Shown in pieces: positions 7,758 through 15,623 of a stretch of 44,586 nucleotides of DNA. Origin of the DNA: Verrucomicrobiota bacterium (GTDB lineage Bacteria; Verrucomicrobiota; Verrucomicrobiia; Chthoniobacterales; UBA10450); assembly GCA_003218135.1 (NCBI GenBank), contig QHNQ01000024.1, positions 1 through 44,586 on the forward strand, in the 5' to 3' direction. Below the pieces are notes generated by a model, which worked only from the letters and a program-made list of their open reading frames with translations, did not search any database and was not told where the DNA came from. The translations under genes and the position numbers were made by a program. Numbering within the stretch: position 1 is the stretch's first letter; every line of letters begins with the position of its first letter.

Positions 7758-8759
7758 TTGCGTCGCCCGATTCCAAATCGACTCGATCTGTTTGCGTGAT
7801 GCGACCGTCAGCGCCAGACGCAAAATCATCCGGCGAACTTCACTGCGCGGAACTTTGACCGTGCGCTGCAACGCACCTGTTTTAGCCTGGTTTACCAGTG
7901 CAAGCGTCCGTGCCCCGATCAAAGCCGGCAAAACCGTCGCTGCACGTACACGGCGATTTCGGATTGCACGCGAATATTGCATCCCACACTCAAGGCCAGT
8001 CTTTGCTTTCGCCAGCCATGTTCGATAGATCGGTTCGAAGCGCTCAGGCTTGGAGAGAATCTGCGACGCGGTCAGATGCGCCGCAGTCAATTCGAATTCC
8101 GGAAAATAACATCTGCCCGCGCGCAGATCGGCGCCGGCGTCTCGCAGCACATTGATCAGTTGAAGGGCCATGCCGTAAAGTTTGCCGAGAGCCAGCATCT
8201 CGTCCTCGCTCAGCTTCGCAAAATTGCGCACATGCCGGAAACAGAGCCGCGTCCAAAATTCACCGACACAACCGGCAACCAGATACGTGTATTCATCCAG
8301 ATCGACGGCGGTAGCGAGCGCGCGAATTTCTTGCGGATCATCGAATCGCTGCAGATCGAGCATCTGGCCCCGCGTGATCTTCTCGAGCACGATGCGAATG
8401 TCGTTGCGATCGGCCTGTTCGATCTGGTCCAGCCAATCAAGGCAATCCGGCAACGACTCGAGCAGTCGTTGTTCGTTCTTGTTCACTTGTAGCGGGATAA
8501 ATGAGGCGATCAGATCGACAACGACATCACGAGACGCTTTGCCCTGAATCCCGTTCGAGAGCATCTTCAGAGTTTCAATTCGCATGAGACCAGAAATTCC
8601 CGTGGTATCCGCGATTGTATCTGTCGCTCGCGCGAGGAGATACGCCAGCGCGATTGGTTGACGTAGCTGAGCCGGCAAAAATCGGATCGAAAGATAAAAC
8701 GAACGGGAAACCGATCGCAGGATCATGTTCTCCAAATGGCCGGCGGAACGCGCGCTCAT
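7752..8759 (-). CDS. Squalene/phytoene synthase family protein
   Basis: Head-to-head prenyl synthase that condenses two isoprenyl diphosphates (two farnesyl-PP to presqualene-PP/squalene, or two geranylgeranyl-PP to phytoene). In the 335-residue form the N-terminal SVSRSFYLSIRFLP is followed by the first Asp-rich motif DTIAD (47-51) and the second in QLINVLRDAGAD (D207/D211), with EYTYLVAGCVGEFWTRL between, as in squalene synthases of the HpnC/HpnD/SQS group. No other hopanoid or carotenoid gene is in the window, so the product cannot be fixed. I chose the ATG at 8759: the longer frame would add about 20 residues encoded by the palindromes upstream. The stop codon lies in a repeat. Confidence 0.85.
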   Translation of the reverse strand: MSARSAGHLENMILRSVSRSFYLSIRFLPAQLRQPIALAYLLARATDTIADTTGISGLMRIETLKMLSNGIQGKASRDVVVDLIASFIPLQVNKNEQRLLESLPDCLDWLDQIEQADRNDIRIVLEKITRGQMLDLQRFDDPQEIRALATAVDLDEYTYLVAGCVGEFWTRLCFRHVRNFAKLSEDEMLALGKLYGMALQLINVLRDAGADLRAGRCYFPEFELTAAHLTASQILSKPERFEPIYRTWLAKAKTGLECGMQYSRAIRNRRVRAATVLPALIGARTLALVNQAKTGALQRTVKVPRSEVRRMILRLALTVASRKQIESIWNRATQE

Positions 8760-8761
8760 AA

Positions 8762-8853
8762 CCTGTACCCGGCATCGGTGATGCCGGCACTGTAGCTTCG
8801 ATACGACCACTCGGTCCATTGTACATGGCCGGGGTCAGTGACCCCGGCTACAG
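8762..8853. repeat. Two palindromes upstream of the prenyl synthase
   Basis: CCGGCATCGGTGATGCCGG (8769-8787) and GGCCGGGGTCAGTGACCCCGGC (about 8827-8848) form two strong hairpins bounded by CCTGTA and CTACAGG words. They lie between two minus-strand genes (after the DUF362 gene, before the synthase). Same construction as the other TGTAG...CTACA elements. Confidence 0.78.
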
Positions 8854-8862
8854 GCGAGAATT

Positions 8863-9903
8863 TCATCGTCCGATATTTCTCACTTCAACGCGATCGGACG
8901 CTGAGTTACCAAGTCCGAGCTGGCTGGCAAAGCCGATATAGGCTGCCTGTGGAGCGACCTTCGGCAGACTCGCGCGCGTCCGCCATTCTTCCAAACGTTT
9001 CAATGCCATCGCATCCAAAGCGACCGGGTCTCTGCTCGCGTACAACGTGGCCTGATGAATGGCGTAGTTTGGTTGGGGTTGAGGGCCGCCTGCATATTGC
9101 GCAAGCAGGCCATCCATCAGATTGAAGACAACCTTCTTTGCGATGACTGGATTACTATAAATTTCCGCAAGACTTTCCGCGCCGAAACGAGAGCCTTGCG
9201 CAAATCGACGCCAGTTATCAATGTTCGGGATTGTCATGTTGTAAATGCAACCGGCGATTCCATTCGTTTCGCTGATACTCATCACAGGGACGTTGATGAC
9301 TTTATCCACCTCGCTCGAAATGATCTTCGAAAAATGACTCACGTTACTGGTATGCTCAGTGTCGGACAGAATCGGCTCTTTTGTTATGTCCCCGGCGTAC
9401 TCGAAATCGCCCCAGACCAGCTTACCGATTACAGGCGCGGAAAGGACCGCTTTGGCGTCATATCCATCGTGCGGCGTGATCGCTTTTAACTGGTAACCGT
9501 CAACTCCAGGCCGATAACCAGCGCCTTTTACTCCACCCAGAGACCGGTCCCAAACAATTATGCTGCTGCGCGGATGACCAGCTGCGACAAGCCCATCGGC
9601 AATCGCAGTCACGATGTCGTGATGCGTTGTGAAAAGTTCGCCGCCTGCTGCGCAGATCTTGATTCCAACCCTTTCACCAGGGGAGACGAGCGACGCCCAC
9701 GCTTTTGCCACGTCAGACTGGCCGGTCGCCGCGAGGACGAGCCGGTTCACCATGTCACGCACCACGCGCGGGTTCGTGTTGTAATCCTTAATTGAGTCAG
9801 CATTGTGCACCGCATAAACAATCGATGGCGTCGGCGGCGGTCCCTGCGCCATGCCGGAAGAGATGGCGCAAAAGAGAAGCAGCATTACGTTTCGCATCAG
9901 CAT
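8863..9903 (-). CDS. Exported DUF362-domain protein
   Basis: About 347 residues. A hydrophobic N-terminus (MLMRNVMLLLFCAISSG) followed by MAQG looks like a cleaved signal peptide, so the protein is probably periplasmic or secreted. The rest matches the DUF362 style: SPGERVGIKICAAGG, SSIIVWDRS, a central VDKVINVPVMS and a C-terminal ASRDPVALDAMALKRLEEW. Family members are often linked to ferredoxin-like domains, but none is visible here. Biochemical function is unknown. A GTG at 9915 would add four residues. Confidence 0.8.
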   Translation of the reverse strand: MLMRNVMLLLFCAISSGMAQGPPPTPSIVYAVHNADSIKDYNTNPRVVRDMVNRLVLAATGQSDVAKAWASLVSPGERVGIKICAAGGELFTTHHDIVTAIADGLVAAGHPRSSIIVWDRSLGGVKGAGYRPGVDGYQLKAITPHDGYDAKAVLSAPVIGKLVWGDFEYAGDITKEPILSDTEHTSNVSHFSKIISSEVDKVINVPVMSISETNGIAGCIYNMTIPNIDNWRRFAQGSRFGAESLAEIYSNPVIAKKVVFNLMDGLLAQYAGGPQPQPNYAIHQATLYASRDPVALDAMALKRLEEWRTRASLPKVAPQAAYIGFASQLGLGNSASDRVEVRNIGR

Positions 9904-10038
9904 GACAGGGCCCACGGCAGACGGATTTTATGAGTAACGGCGCGAATCACAATACTTCAGCAACGCAGACGAAGCTTGTGGGACGTTTCTGTGAAAGCTC
10001 TCGGAGCTGACGCAGACGCCCTACAATTCTCGCACGGC

Positions 10039-11172
10039 ATGACTAGCCCAATTCGCCACCTTTACGTTCATATCCCTTTCTGTGCCCGAATCTGTCCATA
10101 CTGCTCATTTTACAAAGATTTACTCGATCGTTCGCAAACATCGCGATTTTGTGAAGCGATATTGCGCGAGCTGGTAGGGACGCCGTGCTACGGCGTCCGG
10201 TCGGCGCAGCGCGCCGACCCTACCCTCGTTCCATCCACCATTTATTTCGGTGGTGGCACACCGACCGCACTCGGCATCGCGCAACTGGAACTGGTACTGC
10301 GCGGATTTCGTGAGCGGCTTGATTTGTCGCAGTTGATCGAATGGACACTCGAAGCAAATCCAGGAAGCGTGTCAGCGCGCAAAGCAGCTTTTCTTCGCGA
10401 CCTCGGAATTACCCGAATCAGCCTCGGCGTTCAGTCCTGGAATGACGACTTGCTGAAGTTGCTCGGGCGCGAACATAATGCGCGGCAGGCGAAAGAGTCG
10501 TTTGATATTCTGCGAGCAGCCGGGTTCTCAAACATCAATATCGATCTGATGTTCGGGTTACCAGGACAGAGCCTCGAGCAGTGGAGATCGACCCTGGAGA
10601 AAACGATCGCTCTCCAACCGGAGCATATCTCTGCCTATTGCCTCACGTATGAGGAGGACACGGAATTCTTTCTGCGCCACGCGCGCGGTGAATTTCGGCA
10701 AGATCCGGACGCGGATGCCGAGTTTTTAGAGATGTCGATGTCGATTCTGGAGGATGCTGGTTACGAACACTATGAAATTTCAAACTATGCGCGTCCCGGG
10801 TTTTCGTCGGTTCACAATCGCGCCTATTGGATGGGCGAAGATTACTTCGGCATCGGCCCGAGCGCCGTCTCAACCGTCGGTATGCAGCGCTGGCAAAACG
10901 TTTGTGATTATCGGAGCTACATCGATCGCGTTTTCGCCGGGCAATCACCAACTGGCTCCGCTGAAACCCTGACTTCCGACATGAAACGCACAGAGCGAAT
11001 CGCTCTCTCGCTGCGCACCCGCGATGGAGTTTCTGCTTCGGACCTGAAAGGTTTCGAGCGACAAAAGGATGAGTTTACCGCGCTCGGGCTACTTCGCGAA
11101 TCACACGGCAATCTTGCGCTAACGCGACAAGGCAAACTGCTTGCGGATTCAGTCGCCGAAGCATTGCTGTAG
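10039..11172 (+). CDS. hemW: Radical SAM heme chaperone HemW / coproporphyrinogen oxidase-like
   Basis: HemW-type radical SAM proteins bind heme and a 4Fe-4S cluster. They were long annotated as oxygen-independent coproporphyrinogen III oxidases; a chaperone role is established for some. The 377-residue product has YVHIPFCARICPYCSF with the C15-x3-C19-x2-C22 cluster motif (the x2 spacing, without the extra Cys typical of true HemN), FGGGTPT at 70-76, RISLGVQSW, DLMFGLPGQ and HNRAYW. Residues 46-62 (VGTPCYGVRSAQRADPT) are encoded by a 52-bp palindrome inserted in frame between the first helix (ILREL) and the strand before FGGGTP. ATG 10039 was preferred over a longer frame from 9976. Confidence 0.9.
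   Translation: MTSPIRHLYVHIPFCARICPYCSFYKDLLDRSQTSRFCEAILRELVGTPCYGVRSAQRADPTLVPSTIYFGGGTPTALGIAQLELVLRGFRERLDLSQLIEWTLEANPGSVSARKAAFLRDLGITRISLGVQSWNDDLLKLLGREHNARQAKESFDILRAAGFSNINIDLMFGLPGQSLEQWRSTLEKTIALQPEHISAYCLTYEEDTEFFLRHARGEFRQDPDADAEFLEMSMSILEDAGYEHYEISNYARPGFSSVHNRAYWMGEDYFGIGPSAVSTVGMQRWQNVCDYRSYIDRVFAGQSPTGSAETLTSDMKRTERIALSLRTRDGVSASDLKGFERQKDEFTALGLLRESHGNLALTRQGKLLADSVAEALL
10173..10224. repeat. 52-bp GGTAGGG palindrome inside hemW
   Basis: Begins GGTAGGGACGCCG and ends GCCGACCCTACC, built of two hairpins (GGACGCC/GGCGTCC and GGTCGGCGC/GCGCCGACC). The reverse complement of the intergenic element at 36918-36969 matches it at 49 of 52 bases, so the copy in hemW is a member of a dispersed family and not ordinary coding sequence. 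Confidence 0.93.
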
Positions 11173-11203
11173 CCGCTGCGCTAGAAGCAAACTCGCAGGC
11201 GCG

Positions 11204-11263
11204 TGTAGCGGTGCTTGTGTCAAGCACCGGACTCGACAGGCGTTTGACACAAACGCCTCTACA
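11204..11263. repeat. TGTAGCGGTGCTTG palindrome at a convergent junction
   Basis: About 60 bp: TGTAGCGGTGCTTGTGTCAA-GCACC then GGCGTTTGACACAAACGCCTCTACA. Two hairpins. A close relative lies at 24469-24524. It separates hemW from the converging small membrane-protein gene and may end both transcripts. Confidence 0.85.
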
Positions 11264-11270
11264 AGGTGAA

Positions 11271-11573
11271 TCAATAAATGTCGTTATCGGAACTGTAGCC
11301 CGAATCCCCTCGAATAGAGCGCAAACGGGCGCGGCTGCCCCATTCGGATTCCGGTCGATTGATTTGTCCGAGAGTGATTTTTATGAGCCACGGCGCGGCT
11401 GCCAACGCGCCAACCGCCACAAGTGCAATCGCGGCTACCTGACGCAGCGGAGGTTTGATCTTGTCCGCGATCAGAATTCCCAAGCCCAGGCCAATCGCGG
11501 TGCGGGTCAACGCAAGCAGTGGGTCCACTGCCGCTTGCTCGGAAGTTTTTGAAATGGATATCGGGAAAGACAT
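11271..11573 (-). CDS. Small membrane protein of unknown function
   Basis: A 100-residue protein with two likely transmembrane segments (about 21-38, ALTRTAIGLGLGILIADK, and 45-67, VAAIALVAVGALAAAPWLI) and a polar C-terminal tail of about 30 residues ending in SSDNDIY. No motif recognised. The ATG at 11573 is divergent from the guanylyltransferase gene with about 70 bases between. The composition and clean hydrophobic pattern argue for a real gene; a chance ORF remains possible. Confidence 0.55.
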   Translation of the reverse strand: MSFPISISKTSEQAAVDPLLALTRTAIGLGLGILIADKIKPPLRQVAAIALVAVGALAAAPWLIKITLGQINRPESEWGSRARLRSIRGDSGYSSDNDIY

Positions 11574-11643
11574 CGCCTACCATATACGTCGCGTTTGGGA
11601 AAAAGAAACGGCAATTTCCGCGACGCGATCCGCCTGCACCAAC

Positions 11644-12717
11644 ATGCCTGATTCGATGTACGCGCTCATACTCGCCGGCGGCAGCGGTGAACGTTTTTGG
11701 CCATTGAGTCGCCGCGCGCGCCCCAAACAGCTCCTGCGCCTCGTCTCAGACAAAACTCTGCTCGAAGAAACCTTGGCGCGCTTGGAGGGCCTCATCCCGC
11801 GCGAGCGCATTCTGATCCTGACAAACGCAGAACAGGAGAACGCAGTTCGCAAATTGCTCCGGAATTTCCCAAAGGAAAACATCGTCGCCGAACCGGCCAA
11901 GCGCGACACAGCCGCCGCCGTCGCGCTCGGCACCGGCTGGGTAACAGCTCGCGATCACGCGGCGATTATGGCTGTTTTGCCTGCCGATCATATCATCACA
12001 AACCGAACAGCGTTTCAGGAAACACTCGCTCTGGCTGCCGATGCGGCCGAGGAGACAAGCGAGCTTGTTACCATCGGTATCACACCAACATGGGCGTGTC
12101 CCGGGTTCGGTTACATTGAGCACGGCAAACCGGTTCGTTTGCGTAAGCGGCCTGACAGCGATGCGATTCATCGGGTCGTGCGCTTTCGCGAAAAACCGAA
12201 CCTCGATCTGGCTGAATCGTTCCTGCGAAAGGGAAATTTTCGATGGAATGCAGGCATGTTCGTTTGGTCAGTCCCGACAGTGTTACGCGAATTCAATCGT
12301 CACGCGTCGGAGCTGGCGGATTTCATTTCCCAAGTTCGCGCTCCGGAAAATTTCGAGAAGGCGTTGCGTGAGCACTTCAGTAAACTGCCCCGCATTTCAT
12401 TCGATTACGCGATCATGGAAAAAGCAGATCGCGTCCTCGTGGTGGAAGCCAGCTTCGATTGGGATGATATCGGGAGCTGGCGAACTGTGGCCAATTATTT
12501 TGAGAAGGACCAACACGGCAATGCCGCGAACCGCGCGATTACTGCAGTCGATTCGAGTAATAATGTCGTGTTCGAGGAGAACGGGACGACCGTCGCGCTA
12601 CTGGGAGTTCATAATCTCATCGTTGTGCGAACGGAAGATGCCCTATTGATTTGTGACCGACACGAAGCCGAAAGAATCAAGGATCTGATCGGCAAAATTC
12701 CTCCGGAACTGCAATGA
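11644..12717 (+). CDS. manC: Mannose-1-phosphate guanylyltransferase
   Basis: Makes GDP-mannose from mannose 1-phosphate and GTP, a donor for glycans and GDP-sugars. The 357-residue protein has the nucleotidyltransferase signature LILAGGSGERFWPLSRRARPKQ (about 8-29; GGSGERFWPLSR is the diagnostic part), VLPADHII, GYIEHG, VVRFREKP and FDWDDIGSWRT. It ends after the left-handed beta-helix-like part and lacks the C-terminal isomerase domain of bifunctional enzymes. ATG 11644 gives the usual length; the frame is open further upstream but overlaps the divergent gene. Confidence 0.93.
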   Translation: MPDSMYALILAGGSGERFWPLSRRARPKQLLRLVSDKTLLEETLARLEGLIPRERILILTNAEQENAVRKLLRNFPKENIVAEPAKRDTAAAVALGTGWVTARDHAAIMAVLPADHIITNRTAFQETLALAADAAEETSELVTIGITPTWACPGFGYIEHGKPVRLRKRPDSDAIHRVVRFREKPNLDLAESFLRKGNFRWNAGMFVWSVPTVLREFNRHASELADFISQVRAPENFEKALREHFSKLPRISFDYAIMEKADRVLVVEASFDWDDIGSWRTVANYFEKDQHGNAANRAITAVDSSNNVVFEENGTTVALLGVHNLIVVRTEDALLICDRHEAERIKDLIGKIPPELQ

Positions 12718-12728
12718 CGCGGAGAGAC

Positions 12729-12811
12729 GGTCATCCTGAGCGAAGTCGAAGGATCCCGCGAAGTCACCCAACGGATTCACCACGGGATTCCTCGACTTCG
12801 CTCGGAATGAC
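12729..12811. repeat. TCATCCTGAGCGAAGTCGAAGGAT inverted repeat
   Basis: GTCATCCTGAGCGAAGTCGA (12729-12748, continuing AGGATCCCG) is mirrored by CGGGATTCCTCGACTTCGCTCGGAATGAC (12783-12811) with a short loop. It lies directly upstream of ruvX. A second, more diverged member lies downstream of ruvX. Repeats with this word are widely seen in environmental bacterial genomes; their role is not known to me. Confidence 0.85.
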
Positions 12812-12817
12812 ACTGAG

Positions 12818-13252
12818 ATGAATCCAATTTTGGCTCTCGATTTTGGACGGGCACGCATCGGCGTGGCGATTTCTGACGAGTTACAGTTGCTGGCGCACCC
12901 GCTGGAAACTATTCTGGCAAACGAGCGCGCGACCTCGCGAGTGGTAGAACTCGTCCGCCAAAGGAACGTCGAGCATGTCGTGGCGGGTTTACCCAAACGA
13001 ATGAATGGCCAGATCGGCACGGCCGCGACCGAAGCCCTCGAGTTTGTAGAAAAGCTGCGCGCGGTTCTGCCATGCCCAGTCGTCACCTGGGATGAGCGGC
13101 TGACTACGGTCGCAGCACACCGCGCATTGCGTGATGCGGGTAAAAAGACGCGGCACACGCGCGGCTACGTCGATCAGGTAGCAGCTCAAATAATTTTGCA
13201 AAGCTATCTGGACAGCCGCACTGCAAATGCGGCAGCGAAAGATGATCAATAA
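12818..13252 (+). CDS. ruvX: RuvX/YqgF-type pre-16S rRNA nuclease
   Basis: RNase H-fold nuclease that matures the 5' end of 16S rRNA (also named putative Holliday junction resolvase). The 144-residue product has LALDFGRARIGVA (catalytic Asp8), VAGLPKRMNGQIG, a WDERLTT motif and the final D in YVDQVAAQIIL. All expected acidic residues are present. The gene is bracketed by two related hairpin repeats, the left one ending 6 bases before the ATG, so translation initiation may lie within RNA structure. Confidence 0.93.
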   Translation: MNPILALDFGRARIGVAISDELQLLAHPLETILANERATSRVVELVRQRNVEHVVAGLPKRMNGQIGTAATEALEFVEKLRAVLPCPVVTWDERLTTVAAHRALRDAGKKTRHTRGYVDQVAAQIILQSYLDSRTANAAAKDDQ

Positions 13253-13268
13253 TCGGTGATCGGTTAAT

Positions 13269-13362
13269 ATCATTCTAAGCGAAGCGAAGAATCTCGGATC
13301 AGTTTTGGATCGATCTCGTTAGCCGAAATAAACCAGAGATGTTTCGCTTCGCTCAACATGAC
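13269..13362. repeat. ATTCTAAGCGAAGCGAAGAATCTC inverted repeat
   Basis: The left arm at 13269-13296 (TCATTCTAAGCGAAGCG, then AAGAATCTC) is mirrored at 13336-13362 (GAGATGTTTCGCTTCGCTC, then AACATGAC). It is a diverged sister of the repeat upstream of ruvX. An ATG in its right arm (13358) would give truA a longer but unlikely N-terminus. Confidence 0.8.
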
Positions 13363-13390
13363 AGCCTCATCTATGGGGCCAGCGATTGAC

Positions 13391-14131
13391 ATGTCGCGAA
13401 GATTAAAACTGATCGTTGCGTACGACGGCGCGCCGTTCGCCGGCTGGCAAAGCCAACCTCACCGCAATACTATTCAGGATTATCTCGAGCGCGCGTTCGA
13501 GCGCGTCATTGGCAGACCTGTTCGCGTTCACGGCGCCGGACGAACAGACGCAGGCGTACACGCGCTCGCGCAATGCGCGCACGTCGACGTTAACAAAGCG
13601 TTAGCACCTGCGCGTTGGATGGAAGCACTGAATGCGTTACTGCCTCCGGCCATTCGCGTGCTTCGCTGCCGATATGTATCGACCGATTTTCACGCGCGCC
13701 TTTCGGCAAAAGGAAAAGTGTATCGTTATCGAATCTGGTGCGCGTCTGTTTTACCGCCGTTTGAGTACCGACGTGCATGGCACATCGCACGCCCGCTCAA
13801 TCTCAAACTCCTGAAAACTGCAGCGAAGCAGTTCGTCGGCACTCATGATTTCGCCGGCTTCGCCGCCAATCGCGGAAAAGCCGAAGAGAGCACGATCCGC
13901 ACGATTTATTCTGTGCGCGTCCGACAAAACGGTCCTTGCCTGACGATTGAATTCGATGGTGACGGTTTTCTCTACAAAATGGTCCGGTTAATGGTCGGCG
14001 CACTGGTAAAATGTGCGCTTCACAAAATGCACATCAAGGAGATCAGCGCGCGATTAGGCTCGCCGCAAACACACTCAGCCCGCTTCGCAGCTCGTGCTGA
14101 AGCATTATTCCTCGTTCGGGTGAGGTATTGA
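13391..14131 (+). CDS. truA: tRNA pseudouridine(38-40) synthase
   Basis: Isomerises uridine to pseudouridine at positions 38-40 of the tRNA anticodon arm. The 246-residue product has LIVAYDGAPFAGWQ, the catalytic loop GAGRTDAGVHA (Asp53), FHARLSAKGKVYRYRIW and a C-terminal GFLYKMVRLMVG, all typical. I chose the ATG at 13391 because it gives the standard N-terminus; the ATG at 13358 is part of the upstream repeat. Confidence 0.94.
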   Translation: MSRRLKLIVAYDGAPFAGWQSQPHRNTIQDYLERAFERVIGRPVRVHGAGRTDAGVHALAQCAHVDVNKALAPARWMEALNALLPPAIRVLRCRYVSTDFHARLSAKGKVYRYRIWCASVLPPFEYRRAWHIARPLNLKLLKTAAKQFVGTHDFAGFAANRGKAEESTIRTIYSVRVRQNGPCLTIEFDGDGFLYKMVRLMVGALVKCALHKMHIKEISARLGSPQTHSARFAARAEALFLVRVRY

Positions 14132-14132
14132 C

Positions 14133-14250
14133 AAAAGCGACGCGAGGGCGCCCGCACACAGGCCGGCAGGCAGTGCGCACTCCAAAAGCCTCACAAAACA
14201 GGACACGCATCTTGCGTGAATTTCCGACGAAAATGCTTCCGGAGTGCAAC
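14133..14250. repeat. AAAGCGACGCGAGG composite hairpin element (degraded copy)
   Basis: Starts AAAAGCGACGCGAGGGCG, contains GCGCACTCCAAAAGC and later GCTTCCGGAGTGC, i.e. the same skeleton as the elements at 26531-26643 and 29698-29807, but the outer right arm (CTCGCATCGCTTT) is missing. It fills the gap between converging truA and fah. Confidence 0.75.
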
Positions 14251-14268
14251 TTAACTTGCCGCCGTGTT

Positions 14269-15528
14269 CTACACCGCCGACACGACGCGGCCGCCCACAT
14301 CGCCGAAGCCGATTCGATAGCCGTCACCCTGGCACCAGCCGGTTATCGTGAGTGTGTCGCCATCTTCGAGCCATTTACGCGTTTCGCCGTTTGGAAGCTT
14401 CAATGGATTCGCGCCGCGCCAAGTTAATTCCAGCATGCAGCCGCGCGATTCTTCTGTGGAACCGCTGATCGTGCCGCTCGCGAGCAAATCGCCGGGTTCC
14501 AAGTTGCAACCATTGACGGTGTGATGCGCGAGCTGCTGTGCGATGCTCCAGTATAGATTTTGGAAATTTGTACGGGTGATGACGTGCGGCGTTTTCATCG
14601 ATGAAGTTTGCAACTGCGCTTCAAGCTGAATGTCGAACGTGAAATCGTTTTTCGCGCGCAAGTACGGGAGTGGCTCGGGATCCTGCCGCGGGAGCGGTTT
14701 CCTGAACGGCTCGAGCGCCTCGAGAGTGACAACCCACGGCGAAATGCTTGTGCAAAAGTTTTTTGCCAAAAAAGGTCCCAGCGGTTGATACTCCCACGCC
14801 TGGATGTCGCGCGCGCTCCAATCGTTCATCAGTACGAGGCCGAAGATGTGATCGGTTGCGTTACCGATCGGCACCGGTTCGCCTAGCGAATTGCCAGAAC
14901 CGATCAGAAACGCCATCTCCAATTCATAGTCCAGACTTTTGCTCGCACCGAAGATTGGCTCTGAAGCATCCGGTGGTTTGACTTGCCCGCTTGGCCGGCG
15001 CACGCCGGTCCCGCTGATCACAACCGAGCTGGCGCGTCCGTGATACGCCACGGGCAACCACTTCCAGTTTGGCATCAGCGCGTTCTCAGGTCCGCGCAAC
15101 ATTGTGCCGACGTTGTGCGCGTGATGATAGGAAGAATAAAAATCCGTGTAATTGCCAATCCGGGCCGGCAATTTCATCACGACGTCCTTTTGCGCATGAA
15201 AAACTCGCCGCCGAATGATCGGATCGTCGCGCAATATCGGCGCGTCTGCTGCCAGAAGATGTTGCAGGATCTCGCGCGTTTTACGCCATGCGGGTCGGCC
15301 CAGCGCGAGAAATGAATTCAGCGACTCTTCAGAAAACACTTTTCGGCCTTGAAATTCTGGCGACTGAAAATGACCGAGTTCCTCCAGCGCCGAAAGATCA
15401 AAAACCAAATCACCGATCGCGACACCTACGCGTGGTCTATCCTGTTTCGGTTGAAACACGCCGAAGGGAAGATTTTGAATCGGAAAATCCGAATCTTTTG
15501 CGATTTCGAGAAACGAGCGAAGAGCCAT
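14269..15528 (-). CDS. fahA: Fumarylacetoacetase
   Basis: Last step of tyrosine/homogentisate degradation: fumarylacetoacetate is split into fumarate and acetoacetate. The 419-residue protein has the normal two-domain layout: an N-terminal SH3-like region (FGVFQPKQDRPRVGVAIGD), the active-site segment YTDFYSSYHHAHNVG with the catalytic His, GRASSVVISGTGVRRPSGQ, the metal-binding LDYELEMAF and NDWSARDIQAWEY, and DLLASGTISGS. No other gene of the tyrosine pathway is nearby except possibly the unknown gene directly downstream. ATG start. Confidence 0.95.
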   Translation of the reverse strand: MALRSFLEIAKDSDFPIQNLPFGVFQPKQDRPRVGVAIGDLVFDLSALEELGHFQSPEFQGRKVFSEESLNSFLALGRPAWRKTREILQHLLAADAPILRDDPIIRRRVFHAQKDVVMKLPARIGNYTDFYSSYHHAHNVGTMLRGPENALMPNWKWLPVAYHGRASSVVISGTGVRRPSGQVKPPDASEPIFGASKSLDYELEMAFLIGSGNSLGEPVPIGNATDHIFGLVLMNDWSARDIQAWEYQPLGPFLAKNFCTSISPWVVTLEALEPFRKPLPRQDPEPLPYLRAKNDFTFDIQLEAQLQTSSMKTPHVITRTNFQNLYWSIAQQLAHHTVNGCNLEPGDLLASGTISGSTEESRGCMLELTWRGANPLKLPNGETRKWLEDGDTLTITGWCQGDGYRIGFGDVGGRVVSAV

Positions 15529-15539
15529 GCCTGTGATTT

Positions 15540-15621
15540 AACCACGAAGATCACAGAGGCCACGAAGACTTATTTGAATTTTCCCTTTCAAGCACTTCGT
15601 GATCTTCGTGTCCTTCGTGGT
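15540..15621. repeat. AACCACGAAGATCACAGAGG inverted repeat
   Basis: The left arm at 15540-15567 (AACCACGAAGATCACAGAGG, then CCACGAAG) faces the right arm at 15595-15621 (CTTCGTGATCTTCGTGTCC, then TTCGTGGT). The hairpin is about 80 bp between two minus-strand genes and ends just before the stop of the downstream unknown gene. Confidence 0.85.
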
Positions 15622-15623
15622 CA

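Noticed and set aside
8760-8819. N-terminal extension of the prenyl synthase
   Set aside because: The roughly 20 Cys/His/Arg-rich residues derive from hairpin sequence; ATG 8759 gives the normal start.
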